Shown: positions 42,351 to 50,296 of the stretch, one piece after another | Numbering within the stretch: the first letter of the stretch is position 1 | How the letters are laid out: each line of letters begins with the position of its first letter | Source: Citrifermentans bremense R1 | Lineage (GTDB): Bacteria; Desulfobacterota; Desulfuromonadia; Geobacterales; Geobacteraceae | Length of the DNA: 64,000 nucleotides | Assembly (NCBI RefSeq): GCF_000426865.1 | Contig: NZ_KE384581.1 | Location: 280,558 to 344,557, forward strand | Direction: 5' to 3' | Notes under the pieces: model-generated | Told to the model about the DNA's origin: nothing | The model's input: only the letters and a program-made list of their open reading frames with translations | Databases searched by the model: none | Made by a program: the position numbers and the translations under genes

Positions 42351-42713
42351 TCACCGCCCCCTTCTTTCTTTGACGACATCGAATCCCGAAGCGACGAGGA
42401 TGTCGGGAGTGCGCACGGCTGCCATTTCGAGGAGAGCCGCGATCTCATCCAGGTAGACTACGAGTTGCGCCTGGAGTAACGCGCGTTCCGCAATGACCAG
42501 CCTGCTGCCCAGCATGGACTCGTGGTACAGTGCGTCGTGCTTGTCCGATGCCGAGAGATACGACGGGAGCAGCGTGGCGTCGGCACTCCATATCGAATCG
42601 GGGAATCTCATTTTTTCGGCCAAAGCAGTTTTCACCTTTTGGTTGAAGCTATGAAACTTCGTGGGAGCGACGTTCCTATAGTTCCGCAGTATCCGGTTAC
42701 ACTGACTTGTCAC
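42351..42713 (-). CDS. Hypothetical protein upstream of the 21-bp repeat array
   Basis: I do not recognise this 120-residue protein. It is soluble and mainly helical (KFHSFNQKVKTALAEKMRF; a long helix SRLVIAERALLQAQLVVYLDEIAALLEMAAVRTP) with no cysteine cluster or signal peptide. The GTG at 42713 has GGAGG 6 bases upstream, which supports a real gene. The stop at 42351 lies about 75 bases before the tandem array, so the array would form the 3' untranslated part of its transcript. Confidence 0.68.
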   Translation of the reverse strand: MTSQCNRILRNYRNVAPTKFHSFNQKVKTALAEKMRFPDSIWSADATLLPSYLSASDKHDALYHESMLGSRLVIAERALLQAQLVVYLDEIAALLEMAAVRTPDILVASGFDVVKERRGR

Positions 42714-42922
42714 GTTGCACCTCCATCTTGTTCCGGGCTATGGAAATGCTTTAAGTTACACAGTTACCACGGCAATGCAAGCTCAGCGGGACACAAAACG
42801 GTTGCACCACGAGGTTCCGGGGCCTGAATGAAGCCCCCTGCACTCATGTCCGGGCCTTTGCCTGCCGATAAGTGCAAGTGACCTCTTTTCTTTCATTCGG
42901 CAGTGTATTCGCGGTGGTTTTT

Positions 42923-44119
42923 ATGCGTGCGACAATCCTCGTGGTTGATGACAGCAAGTCCATGCGCAGGATTATTGTGGACTCCCTTAAGGACGAGGGC
43001 TATGAATGCAGGTCCGCGGAGGATGTGGACACCGCCCTGATCGCCTTGGACGGGTGCGAGTTCAGTCTTGTGCTCTGCGACATCGAGATGCCTGGGCGCA
43101 ACGGCATCTTCCTGCTCAACGAGATCCGCACCACACGCCCAGACACCTACGTCGTCATGCTGACCGGGGTCACCGACCCGGAGACGGTGATGCATTGCAT
43201 CCACTTAGGCGCAAACGATTACCTGATGAAGCCGTTTACCTTGGAGCGCCTGCTGCTCACGGTCAGGAATTCCCTCCGGCAGCGAAAGCTCTACCTTGAG
43301 CACAGGTCATATCAGGAGACCCTGGAGCAGAAGGTCCTGGAACAAACCGAGCAGATACGCGCGAGCCTGTTGGAAAAAGCGCTCATCACCAAGGAGATGG
43401 AGATCGCCGGCGCCATACACGCGGCACTGGTCCTACGGTTCATACCTTCTACCCCGCGCCTCTCCTTTGCCGCCCACTACCTCTCCGCCGGCCCCCTGGG
43501 AGGAGACTATTTCGACATATTTCACCGTGGCGACGGCTTGGTGGACGTTGTCGTCGCCGATGTCGCCGGCCATAACATAGGCTCCGCGCTTATCGTGGCG
43601 CAGCTGCGCGGTGCCTTGCGCGTGCAGGCGTCGGCCTCGCGCCTTGGCTGCGCGGAGATGCTGAAGCTGATCAACGAATCCTTTTACGAAGATCTGACCG
43701 GCGCCGAACTCTTCGTGAGCATGCTGTACCTCCGCCTGGACGAGGTGAGCATGCAGCTGCAATACGCCTGCGCCGGCCATAACCCGGGCGTCATGCTCCG
43801 CGCCGACGGCTCCGTGCTGGAACTGGACGCCGAGGGGATGATCATCGGCGTGGCGCGCGAGGTTGAATTCGAGGAGAAAGCGCTTCCCCTTGAGGCCGGG
43901 AGCCGCCTGGTGCTTTATACCGACGGGATAGTGGAGGCGGAAAACGGTGCAGGTGAGCTGTTCGGGCTTGCCAGGTTTGTCTCATCGCTCAACGAGGCGC
44001 GGGAGGGGGAGGGGGAGCCGGGCGCGCTGATCGAGGCTGCGCTCTCTTCGATGAAGCGCTTCACCTCGGCCGTGCCGCTAAAGGACGACCTGACGGTCGT
44101 GGTGGTGGGAGTCTCATAA
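42923..44119 (+). CDS. Response regulator with PP2C-type (SpoIIE/RsbU) phosphatase output
   Basis: The 398-residue product has a receiver at 1-122 (acidic pair in ILVVDDSKSM, Asp53 in LCDIEMPGRNG, Lys in YLMKPF), then a coiled-coil linker (about 125-165), then a PP2C-like serine phosphatase of the RsbU/SpoIIE class. Metal motifs are GPLGGDYFDIF and VVVADVAGHNIGSAL, and the later YTDGIVEAEN. Such proteins dephosphorylate anti-sigma-factor antagonists. No antagonist gene is adjacent. The ATG at 42923 has a modest GGTGG site 5 bases upstream; a GTG at 42872 is an alternative. Confidence 0.88.
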   Translation: MRATILVVDDSKSMRRIIVDSLKDEGYECRSAEDVDTALIALDGCEFSLVLCDIEMPGRNGIFLLNEIRTTRPDTYVVMLTGVTDPETVMHCIHLGANDYLMKPFTLERLLLTVRNSLRQRKLYLEHRSYQETLEQKVLEQTEQIRASLLEKALITKEMEIAGAIHAALVLRFIPSTPRLSFAAHYLSAGPLGGDYFDIFHRGDGLVDVVVADVAGHNIGSALIVAQLRGALRVQASASRLGCAEMLKLINESFYEDLTGAELFVSMLYLRLDEVSMQLQYACAGHNPGVMLRADGSVLELDAEGMIIGVAREVEFEEKALPLEAGSRLVLYTDGIVEAENGAGELFGLARFVSSLNEAREGEGEPGALIEAALSSMKRFTSAVPLKDDLTVVVVGVS

Positions 44120-44122
44120 AGG

Positions 44123-44155
44123 AAAGGCCGCCCGGATTGCCGGACGGCCTTTCTT
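44123..44155. terminator. Bidirectional terminator after the receiver-phosphatase gene
   Basis: AAAGGCCG (44123-44130) pairs with CGGCCTTT (44145-44152), with an inner CCGG/CCGG pairing and TTCTTC after. It also fits the minus-strand small gene. Confidence 0.85.
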
Positions 44156-44168
44156 CTTTGTCTTGCTC

Positions 44169-44360
44169 TCAGGAAATCATCTCGCAATCATCCTCGGGCC
44201 AGCTGTCGAGGCTGCCGTCGGAGAGTTCGACCTGGACGGTATCCCCCTCGATGGTGCAGCCGTAGCTCAAGCCTATCTCGCCGGTCCTGGTGTTCTTCAC
44301 CTGCACCCGCTGCTCTTTCCTCTCGGTCGTGTCGCATATCTCTGAATGCACCTTTTTCAT
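44169..44360 (-). CDS. Small conserved cysteine-containing protein, paralogue 2
   Basis: This 63-residue paralogue of the protein at 41516-41704 matches it at 53 of 62 positions and keeps all three cysteines (9, 35, 59) and the SWPEDDCEM ending. GGAGG lies 4 bases before the ATG. Like paralogue 1 it sits convergent to a signalling gene and behind a bidirectional terminator. Its upstream gap to pckA (51 bases) lacks the CCCTGC-type promoter, so it may be expressed from pckA read-through. The function is unknown; a metal- or nucleic-acid-binding mini-domain is possible. Confidence 0.82.
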   Translation of the reverse strand: MKKVHSEICDTTERKEQRVQVKNTRTGEIGLSYGCTIEGDTVQVELSDGSLDSWPEDDCEMIS

Positions 44361-44411
44361 GGCAGCCTCCTCGGCTTCGAATTGGTGACAGCTGCGCCAT
44401 CCGCTTTACAG

Positions 44412-46001
44412 CTAAAGGACGGAGGCGATCTCCGGCGACGTGGTGCTCTTGAACTGCTCGAAGTTGTGACGGAACATCTCCACCAGTTTCTGGGCGGTGG
44501 CGTCGTAGGCGCCCTTGTCGTTCCAGACGTTCCTCGGATTGAGGATCTCGGCGGGAAGGCCGGGACAGGCGGCGGGGATGTCGAGGCCGAAGACCGGGTC
44601 CTTCACGAAGCTGCCGGCACCGAGGGTGCCGTCCAGGGCGGCGTTGACGAGGGCTCGGGAGTAGGCGATCTTCATCCTTTCCCCGATGCCAGGGCCGCCG
44701 CCGCTCCAGCCGGTGTTGACGAGCCAGCAGCAAACCTGGTGCGAGGCGATCTTCTTTCCCAGGAGGTCGGCGTAAAGAGAGGGCCTGAGCGCCATGAACG
44801 GCGCTCCCAAGCAGGCGGAGAAGGTCGCCTGCGGTTCGGTGACGCCGGCTTCGGTCCCCGCCACCTTCGCCGTGTACCCGGAGAGGAAGTGGTACATCGC
44901 CTGCGCAGGGGTAAGCCTGGCGATGGGGGGGAGCACGCCGAAGGCGTCGCAGGTGAGCATGATGACGTGGTTCGGGTGTCCGCCACACCCTTCGCCGACG
45001 ATGTTGGGGATGTGGGTGATGGGGTAGGAGGCCCGGGTGTTCTCGGTGAAGGAGGCGTCGTCGAGGTCTATGCGGCGCGAGATGGTGTCGATGGCGACGT
45101 TCTCCAGGATGGTGCCGAACTTCCTGGTGCACTGGTAGATCTCCGGTTCGCTCTGCGGGGAGAGGTTGATCACCTTGGCGTAGCACCCTCCCTCGAAGTT
45201 GAAGACGCCGGCGTCGTCCCAGCCGTGCTCGTCGTCGCCGATGAGAAGCCGGTTGGAAGCGGCGGAGAGGGTGGTCTTGCCGGTGCCGGAGAGCCCGAAG
45301 AAGATGGCGACCTCCCCTTTCTCCCCGGCGTTGGCCGAGCAGTGCATGGACATCACCCCTTTTTGCGGCAAGAGGTAGTTGAGCACGGTGAAGATCGACT
45401 TCTTGATCTCGCCGGCGTAGCTGGTGCCGCCTATGATGACGAGCTTCCGGGCGAAGTTGATGATGATGAAGGCTTCGGAGTTGGTCCCGTCGACTTTGGG
45501 TTGCGCGTGGAAGGCGGGGAGGTCGATCACGGTGAACTCGGTGTTGTGGGTGAGGAGCTCCTCCGGGGTCGCGCGCAGGAACATGTTGCGCGCAAATAGC
45601 GCGTGCCAGGCGCGCTCGGAGATGATGCGCACCGGGATCCTGTGCTCCGGGCTCGCCCCGGCGAAGCAGTCCTGCACGAAGAGGTCGCGCCCCTGCATGT
45701 AGTTGGTCATCTTCTTGTAGAGGTGGTCGAAGCTCTCCGGCGGGAAGGGGCGGTTCACCTTGCCCCAGTTGATATGGCTGCTGCTTTGCGGCTCGTCGAC
45801 GATGAACTTGTCGTTGGCGGCGCGCCCGGTATAGTGGCCGGTCTTTACGGTCAAAGCACCCAGGTGGGAGATGAGCCCCTCGCCTCTTCTTACCACCTGC
45901 TCGTAAAGCACCGAGGTGGGGGAGGTCCAGTAGATGAGGTTCGGGTTAGTGATGCCGTGCTGCTCCAGTCCGCTTCCCCGTGTGATGTCGTTGAATCTCA
46001 C
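44412..46001 (-). CDS. pckA: Phosphoenolpyruvate carboxykinase (ATP)
   Basis: This enzyme interconverts oxaloacetate and PEP with ATP. The 529-residue product has the ATP-PEPCK motifs: substrate site RAANDKFIVDEP, the P-loop GLSGTGKTTLSA, the metal/Walker region LIGDDEHGWDDAGVFNFEGGCYAK, and YTAKVAGTE. Length matches the family (about 530). The gene has its own promoter at 46045-46072 and lies downstream of pckG, a GTP-type enzyme of unrelated sequence length but the same reaction. Confidence 0.97.
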   Translation of the reverse strand: MRFNDITRGSGLEQHGITNPNLIYWTSPTSVLYEQVVRRGEGLISHLGALTVKTGHYTGRAANDKFIVDEPQSSSHINWGKVNRPFPPESFDHLYKKMTNYMQGRDLFVQDCFAGASPEHRIPVRIISERAWHALFARNMFLRATPEELLTHNTEFTVIDLPAFHAQPKVDGTNSEAFIIINFARKLVIIGGTSYAGEIKKSIFTVLNYLLPQKGVMSMHCSANAGEKGEVAIFFGLSGTGKTTLSAASNRLLIGDDEHGWDDAGVFNFEGGCYAKVINLSPQSEPEIYQCTRKFGTILENVAIDTISRRIDLDDASFTENTRASYPITHIPNIVGEGCGGHPNHVIMLTCDAFGVLPPIARLTPAQAMYHFLSGYTAKVAGTEAGVTEPQATFSACLGAPFMALRPSLYADLLGKKIASHQVCCWLVNTGWSGGGPGIGERMKIAYSRALVNAALDGTLGAGSFVKDPVFGLDIPAACPGLPAEILNPRNVWNDKGAYDATAQKLVEMFRHNFEQFKSTTSPEIASVL

Positions 46002-46044
46002 GGCGCCCCCCTTTTCATTCTCATTGGATTTGCAACAAGCTAAT

Positions 46045-46072
46045 AAGATAGCAGGGGCGGGTATCTTTGCAA
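46045..46072 (-). promoter_or_regulatory. Promoter of pckA (CCCTGC-TATCTT type)
   Basis: On the minus strand TTGCAA (46072-46067), 16 bases, TATCTT (46050-46045), with CCCTGC directly before the -10. This is the third member of the promoter group at 39564 and 41729. Confidence 0.65.
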
Positions 46073-46090
46073 CCGGCGCGGCAAAGCAAA

Positions 46091-46119
46091 GGGGCCCCGG
46101 TCGTTAAGACCGGGGCCCC
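46091..46119 (-). terminator. Terminator of pckG
   Basis: Perfect 12-bp arms GGGGCCCCGGTC (46091-46102) and GACCGGGGCCCC (46108-46119) around GTTAA; on the minus strand it is followed by TTTGCTTTGC. It separates pckG from the pckA promoter. Confidence 0.75.
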
Positions 46120-46147
46120 TGCTTGTTTCATTGGATTTTCAACTTCT

Positions 46148-48004
46148 CTAGTCGTTGAACCCTTCGGCGGACATCGGGTTGAACTGCTCCCAATGCTCCG
46201 GGGAGCGCCAAAGGCCGGAGAGGATCATCTCACGGATGTGGAGGAACTCTTTGGGGAGACGGTCGTACATCTTCACGAACAGCTCCTCGTGGGAGAGGAT
46301 CTCCTCCTTCCAGACGTCGCGGTCGATGGACATGAGCTCGTGGTACTGCTCCCGGCTGACGGAGTTGAGGCCGGTCCAGTCGATGTCCTCGTAGCGCGGC
46401 ATCCACCCCAGAGGGCTTTCCACGGAAGCTCCGCGGCCGTTGGCGCGGTCGGCGATCCACTTGAGGATGCGCATGTTGTCGCCGAAGCCCGGCCAGAGGA
46501 ACTTGCCGTTGGCGTCTTTTCTGAACCAGTTGACCGAGAAGATGCGCGGCGGGTTCGGGGTGGTGCGCCCGACCTGCAGCCAGTGGTTGAAGTAGTCGGC
46601 CACGTGGTACCCGGTGAAGGGGAGCATCGCGAACGGGTCGCGGCGCACGTTGCCGATGGCGCCGACCGCAGCCGCGGTGGTCTCGCTCCCCATGGTGGCC
46701 GCGAGGTAGACGCCGTAGCTCCAGTTGAAGGACTGGTACACCAGCGGGATCACGTTGTTGCGGCGGCCGCCGAACACGAAGGCCTTCATCGGCACGCCTT
46801 TGGGATCTTCCCAGGCCGGGTCGATGGAGGGGCACTGGTTGGCCGGGGAGGTGAAGCGGGAGTTCGGGTGCGCGGCGTTCCTGCCGCATCCTGCGGTCCA
46901 CTCGTTACCCTGCCAGTCGGTCAGCTTCGCCGGGAGTTCGTCGGTCATCCCCTCCCACCAGACGTCGCCGTCCGGGGTGAGCGCCACGTTGGTGAAGATG
47001 GTGTTCTTGGCGCAGGAGTGCATGGCGTTGGGGTTGGACTTGAAAGAGGTGCCGGGGGCCACGCCGAAGAAGCCCGCTTCCGGGTTGATGGCGTAGAGCT
47101 GGCCGTCGGCGCCGGGCTTGATCCAGGCGATGTCGTCGCCCACGGTGGAAACCTTCCAGCCGCTGTTCTTGAAGTGGTCGGGCGGGACCAGCATGGAGAG
47201 GTTGGTCTTGCCGCAGGCGCTCGGGAAGGCGGCGCCCAGGTAGGTCTTCTCCCCTTCCGGGTTCTCGAGGCCGAGAATCAGCATGTGCTCGGCAAGCCAC
47301 CCTTCGTCCTTGGCGATCTTGGAGGCGATCCTAAGCGCCAGGCACTTCTTGCCCAGAAGGGCGTTCCCGCCGTAGCCGGAGCCGAAGGACCAGATGGAGC
47401 GCTCTTCGGGGAAGTGGACGATGTACTTCTCCTTGTTGCAGGGCCAGGTGACGTCCTTTTGTCCCGCGGCGAGCGGTGCGCCGACCGAGTGCAGGCAGGG
47501 GACGAACTCGCCGTTCTCGCCCAGGATGTCGACCACCTTCTTACCCATGCGGGTCATGATCTTCATGTTGACGGCGACGTAGGCGGAGTCGGAGATCTCG
47601 ACGCCGATCTTGGCGATGTTGGAGCCCAGGGGACCCATGCTGAAGGGGATGACGTACATGGTGCGCCCCTTCATGCAGCCGGTGAAGAGCCCGGTGAGGG
47701 TCTTCTTCATCTCTTTGGGGGGCATCCAGTTGTTGGTCGGGCCTGCGTCCTGCTTGGCGAGGCTGCAGATGAAGGTGCGGTCCTCGACGCGGGCGACGTC
47801 GCCCGGATCGGAGCAGGCAAGGTAGCTGTTCGGGCGCTTCTCGGGGTTCAGCTTACGGAAGGTGCCGCCTTTGACCAGCAGATCGCACAGGCTGTTGTAC
47901 TCCTCCTCGCTCCCGTCGCACCAGTGGATGCTGTCGGGCTGGCACATCTCTGCTACTTCCTTGACCCAGGCGAGCAGCTGCTTGTTCTTTACCTCGTAAC
48001 TCAT
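46148..48004 (-). CDS. pckG: Phosphoenolpyruvate carboxykinase (GTP)
   Basis: The 618-residue product is a GTP-type PEPCK. Motifs: [15 protein letters not shown], the substrate-binding [14 protein letters not shown], the P-loop [13 protein letters not shown] with the reactive Cys, and the guanine-site region [19 protein letters not shown]. The ATG at 48004 has GGAGGG 7 bases upstream. A second in-frame ATG at 48091 also has GAGGAGG 6 bases upstream and would add 29 residues, so both starts may be used; the shorter form aligns better with family length. The promoter is about 400 bases upstream. Confidence 0.96.
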   Translation of the reverse strand: MSYEVKNKQLLAWVKEVAEMCQPDSIHWCDGSEEEYNSLCDLLVKGGTFRKLNPEKRPNSYLACSDPGDVARVEDRTFICSLAKQDAGPTNNWMPPKEMKKTLTGLFTGCMKGRTMYVIPFSMGPLGSNIAKIGVEISDSAYVAVNMKIMTRMGKKVVDILGENGEFVPCLHSVGAPLAAGQKDVTWPCNKEKYIVHFPEERSIWSFGSGYGGNALLGKKCLALRIASKIAKDEGWLAEHMLILGLENPEGEKTYLGAAFPSACGKTNLSMLVPPDHFKNSGWKVSTVGDDIAWIKPGADGQLYAINPEAGFFGVAPGTSFKSNPNAMHSCAKNTIFTNVALTPDGDVWWEGMTDELPAKLTDWQGNEWTAGCGRNAAHPNSRFTSPANQCPSIDPAWEDPKGVPMKAFVFGGRRNNVIPLVYQSFNWSYGVYLAATMGSETTAAAVGAIGNVRRDPFAMLPFTGYHVADYFNHWLQVGRTTPNPPRIFSVNWFRKDANGKFLWPGFGDNMRILKWIADRANGRGASVESPLGWMPRYEDIDWTGLNSVSREQYHELMSIDRDVWKEEILSHEELFVKMYDRLPKEFLHIREMILSGLWRSPEHWEQFNPMSAEGFND

Positions 48005-48405
48005 TTTTACTCCCTCCTTTGGGTATGACTCAATCGCATGCTTGGAAGAGACTGCGGTCTGCATGGTGCTGCCGATTTCCATCGTTTCCATGGCTGCCCT
48101 CCTCTGCCGTTCGTGGCAGGAAGACCGAAAGGAGACGGAACGGAATCCCTGTCGCCGGGTCCGCTGCTGATTCCGGTCTGCGGTTAGTGTTTCGATGACG
48201 GGAAATGGGTCTGACACAGTTACGTGGGATTTTCTGAACGTCGCGTGCGGGTATTGGGAAGTGAGGCCCTCGCCCTTATTGACGATTCGCTCTCTGATAT
48301 CGCGGTGCATTTTCGCTTTACTGTCTCTTGAGCTGCCCTGAGAGACCTGCACCTTTTTTGATGTCATGGAACGAAGTTTCTGTCCCCTCTCTGAGCCAAA
48401 TTTTA

Positions 48406-48435
48406 ATTATGGCAAAGTAACACAACGGGTATCAA
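48406..48435 (-). promoter_or_regulatory. Promoter of pckG
   Basis: On the minus strand TTGATA (48435-48430), 18 bases, CATAAT (48411-48406); five of six matches in each box. Confidence 0.6.
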
Positions 48436-48466
48436 AAGCAAGTTTAAATTGCGGCTGGCGCCTGAA

Positions 48467-48494
48467 TTGACACGCTGTCTCCGTCTGTTAGACT
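48467..48494 (+). promoter_or_regulatory. Promoter of the rubredoxin gene
   Basis: A perfect TTGACA (48467-48472) followed after 16 bases by TAGACT (48489-48494). It lies about 175 bases before the rubredoxin start. Confidence 0.5.
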
Positions 48495-48674
48495 AATGCC
48501 GGACTTGCCGCTGCGGCGCTGTCAGTAGCGTTTTTCTTCACTAAGTGCAGCTACCGGCCACTGAGGAAGTTTACGCAATTATGAGCAGCTTTTATACAGG
48601 CGGCGGGTCCCCGCCGGGTCGCCTGCGGCAGCCGCGGGGAGACAGGACGCACCAAGGAAAACAGGAGGTATCAA

Positions 48675-48833
48675 ATGGAGCCTTATATCTGCACCGTCTG
48701 CCAATACGTCTACGACCCTTATCTCGGCGACCCCGACAACGGTGTCCCCCCCGGGACCCCGTTCGCCGACCTTCCGGTCGACTGGGTCTGCCCGGTCTGC
48801 GGGGTGGGCAAGGAGGCCTTCGAGCCGGAGTAA
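48675..48833 (+). CDS. Rubredoxin
   Basis: This 52-residue one-iron electron carrier has the four Cys ligands as CTVC (Cys6, Cys9) and CPVCG (Cys39, Cys42). The conserved [22 protein letters not shown] core is present in two parts of that segment. It is too short to stand out by length alone. AGGAGG lies 6 bases before the ATG. Rubredoxins feed electrons to oxygen- or peroxide-reducing enzymes in anaerobes; no partner enzyme is adjacent here. Confidence 0.97.
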   Translation: MEPYICTVCQYVYDPYLGDPDNGVPPGTPFADLPVDWVCPVCGVGKEAFEPE

Positions 48834-48842
48834 CCGCAAAAA

Positions 48843-48869
48843 GGGGGGGAGCATGAACTGCTCCCCCCC
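48843..48869 (-). terminator. Terminator of the class V aminotransferase
   Basis: GGGGGGGAGC (48843-48852) pairs with GCTCCCCCCC (48860-48869). On the minus strand the stem is followed by TTTTTGCGG. It lies between the convergent rubredoxin and aminotransferase genes. Confidence 0.8.
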
Positions 48870-48877
48870 TCGTCGTT

Positions 48878-49948
48878 CTAGAGACCCTGCAGGATCCCCT
48901 CCATCTCGGTTGTGATTTCCTTGAGGTTTTCCAGCTGCATGTCCCCCATGTGGGCCACCCGGAAGGTTTTCCCCTTGATTTTGCCGTAGCCGTCGTCGAA
49001 GGCGAAGCCACGTTCGCCCAGCTGCTTCTTGATAAGGCCCAGGTCGACGCCGCGGTCGTTGGAGGCGCAGGTGAGGGTGACCGAGCGGTACCCTTCCGCC
49101 GGGAAGAGGCCGAAGCCATGTTCCTTAACCCAGGCGCGCATGAACTCCGCCATTTTCGCGTGCCGCTCCCATCTCTTTTCCAGCCCCTCTGCGAAGATGC
49201 GCTCCAGCTGCAGGTCCATCGCATAGATGAGCGAGATGCAAGGGGTGGACGGGGTGTTGTTCTTCTCGTCTGCCGCCAGGAACTCGAGGAAGTCGAAGTA
49301 GTAGCCGCGCCCGGGAACCCCCTTGGCGCGCTCCAGCGCTTTCTCGCTGGCGGTGAAGACGGCAAGTCCCGGAGGGAGGGCGAACGCCTTCTGCACGCCG
49401 AAGACGCAGCAGTCGATTCCCAGCTCGTCCACGGGGAGCTTCAACGCGCTCATGGAGGAGACGGTGTCGACGATGGAGACCACCTCCGGGTACTTTTTGA
49501 GCACCTGGGCGATCTCGGGAAGCGGGGACATGACCCCGGTCGAGGTCTCGTTGTGGATCAGGGTGATGGCGTCGTACTTGCCGGTGGCAAGCGCCGAGTC
49601 GACCAGTTCAGGGGTGATGGGCTCGCCCCAGGCGACCTTGAAGGGGTCGGCTTCCTTGCCGCAGGCGAGGGTGACGTTGTGCCACTTGTCGGAGAAGGCG
49701 CCGTTGCAGAAGTTGGCGCAACGCTTGCCCACGAGGTTTCTGACCGCACCCTCCATGGCGCCGAAGGCGCTGGAGGTGGAGAGGAAAACCCGCTCCTTGG
49801 TGAACATCAACTGCTTCAGCTTGTCCGTCACGCCCTTGTGCAGTTGCGCGTACTCGGGCATACGGTGGCCGATCATCGGCGTGCCCATGGCCTTGAGTAT
49901 CTCCGGGCTGACCTCGATCGGTCCCGGGATGAACAGCTTCTTGTGCAT
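48878..49948 (-). CDS. Class V aminotransferase (alanine/serine-glyoxylate type)
   Basis: This 356-residue PLP enzyme of the class V fold resembles alanine-glyoxylate/serine-pyruvate aminotransferases and small-subunit-hydrogenase-type relatives. The N terminus LFIPGPIEVSPEILKAMG is typical. The PLP lysine is Lys187 in VFGVQKAFALPPG, preceded by the cofactor Asp in SIVDTVSSMSALKLPVDELG. A late Arg (GYRSVTLTC) may bind the carboxylate. Exact substrates cannot be assigned; phosphoserine aminotransferase-like use in serine synthesis is another possibility. It stands alone with a promoter about 120 bases upstream. Confidence 0.88.
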   Translation of the reverse strand: MHKKLFIPGPIEVSPEILKAMGTPMIGHRMPEYAQLHKGVTDKLKQLMFTKERVFLSTSSAFGAMEGAVRNLVGKRCANFCNGAFSDKWHNVTLACGKEADPFKVAWGEPITPELVDSALATGKYDAITLIHNETSTGVMSPLPEIAQVLKKYPEVVSIVDTVSSMSALKLPVDELGIDCCVFGVQKAFALPPGLAVFTASEKALERAKGVPGRGYYFDFLEFLAADEKNNTPSTPCISLIYAMDLQLERIFAEGLEKRWERHAKMAEFMRAWVKEHGFGLFPAEGYRSVTLTCASNDRGVDLGLIKKQLGERGFAFDDGYGKIKGKTFRVAHMGDMQLENLKEITTEMEGILQGL

Positions 49949-50296
49949 GGTCGCTCCATTTTCGTGCTTTGGATTTATCCAGGTCGGCAGCTCGGGCGTC
50001 GTTCAGGCGGGGGGAGAGGTGCGGCGCCGCTCGGGCCGGGCGATATGCCTGTTGCCGGCGGAGCGCCAACGTATCAGATGACGAGCCCAATGTCAATTGC
50101 GTCAATGGGGTTCACTGCGGGTGGTTTGCCGGCGGAAAAACCGGGTAAAGGGGAGGCGGCTGTTTTCTATCCGCTGGTATCTGTTGCTTATTCTCCTGCA
50201 AAATGTTACAGATAGCGGTTAGTTGTCAAATACATTAAAACGGAAAGTTGCGCCTTTTAACCAGTTTGAGGGCGACGTCTTTCCAGCCGGAACCAA
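49949..50296. other. 348-base divergent intergenic region
   Basis: It lies between the aminotransferase (minus) and der (plus). It holds a minus-strand promoter at 50068-50096 with a repeated TTGAC(A/G) 10 bases apart. The der side (50180-50296) is AT-richer, but no promoter could be fixed with confidence. No small gene is seen. Confidence 0.45.
50068..50096 (-). promoter_or_regulatory. Possible promoter of the aminotransferase
   Basis: On the minus strand a perfect TTGACA (50096-50091) with a 17-base spacer before TACGTT (50073-50068), a weak -10. Confidence 0.4.

Larger units (their letters stand above)
48005..48674. other. 670-base divergent region between pckG and rubredoxin
   Basis: It contains back-to-back promoters: minus at 48406-48435 for pckG and plus at 48467-48494 for rubredoxin. 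The pckG leader would be about 395 bases. The frame upstream of pckG stays open to 48367, but codons there look non-coding except the possible start at 48091. No known riboswitch was identified. Confidence 0.55.

Noticed and set aside
42772-42820. Possible GEMM-I (c-di-GMP/cGAMP) riboswitch before the receiver-phosphatase gene, because GGGACACAAA (42788-42797) is one base off the conserved GGGACGCAAA
   Set aside because: The tetraloop hairpin that should precede this word is missing (only TCA separates the flanks), and the second conserved stem is not found. Running the RF01051 covariance model on 42714-42923 would settle it.
46067-48028. A 653-codon plus-strand open frame across pckG
   Set aside because: It is antisense to a clear PEP carboxykinase; composition is His/Val/Gly/Asp-rich, as expected of a shadow frame.
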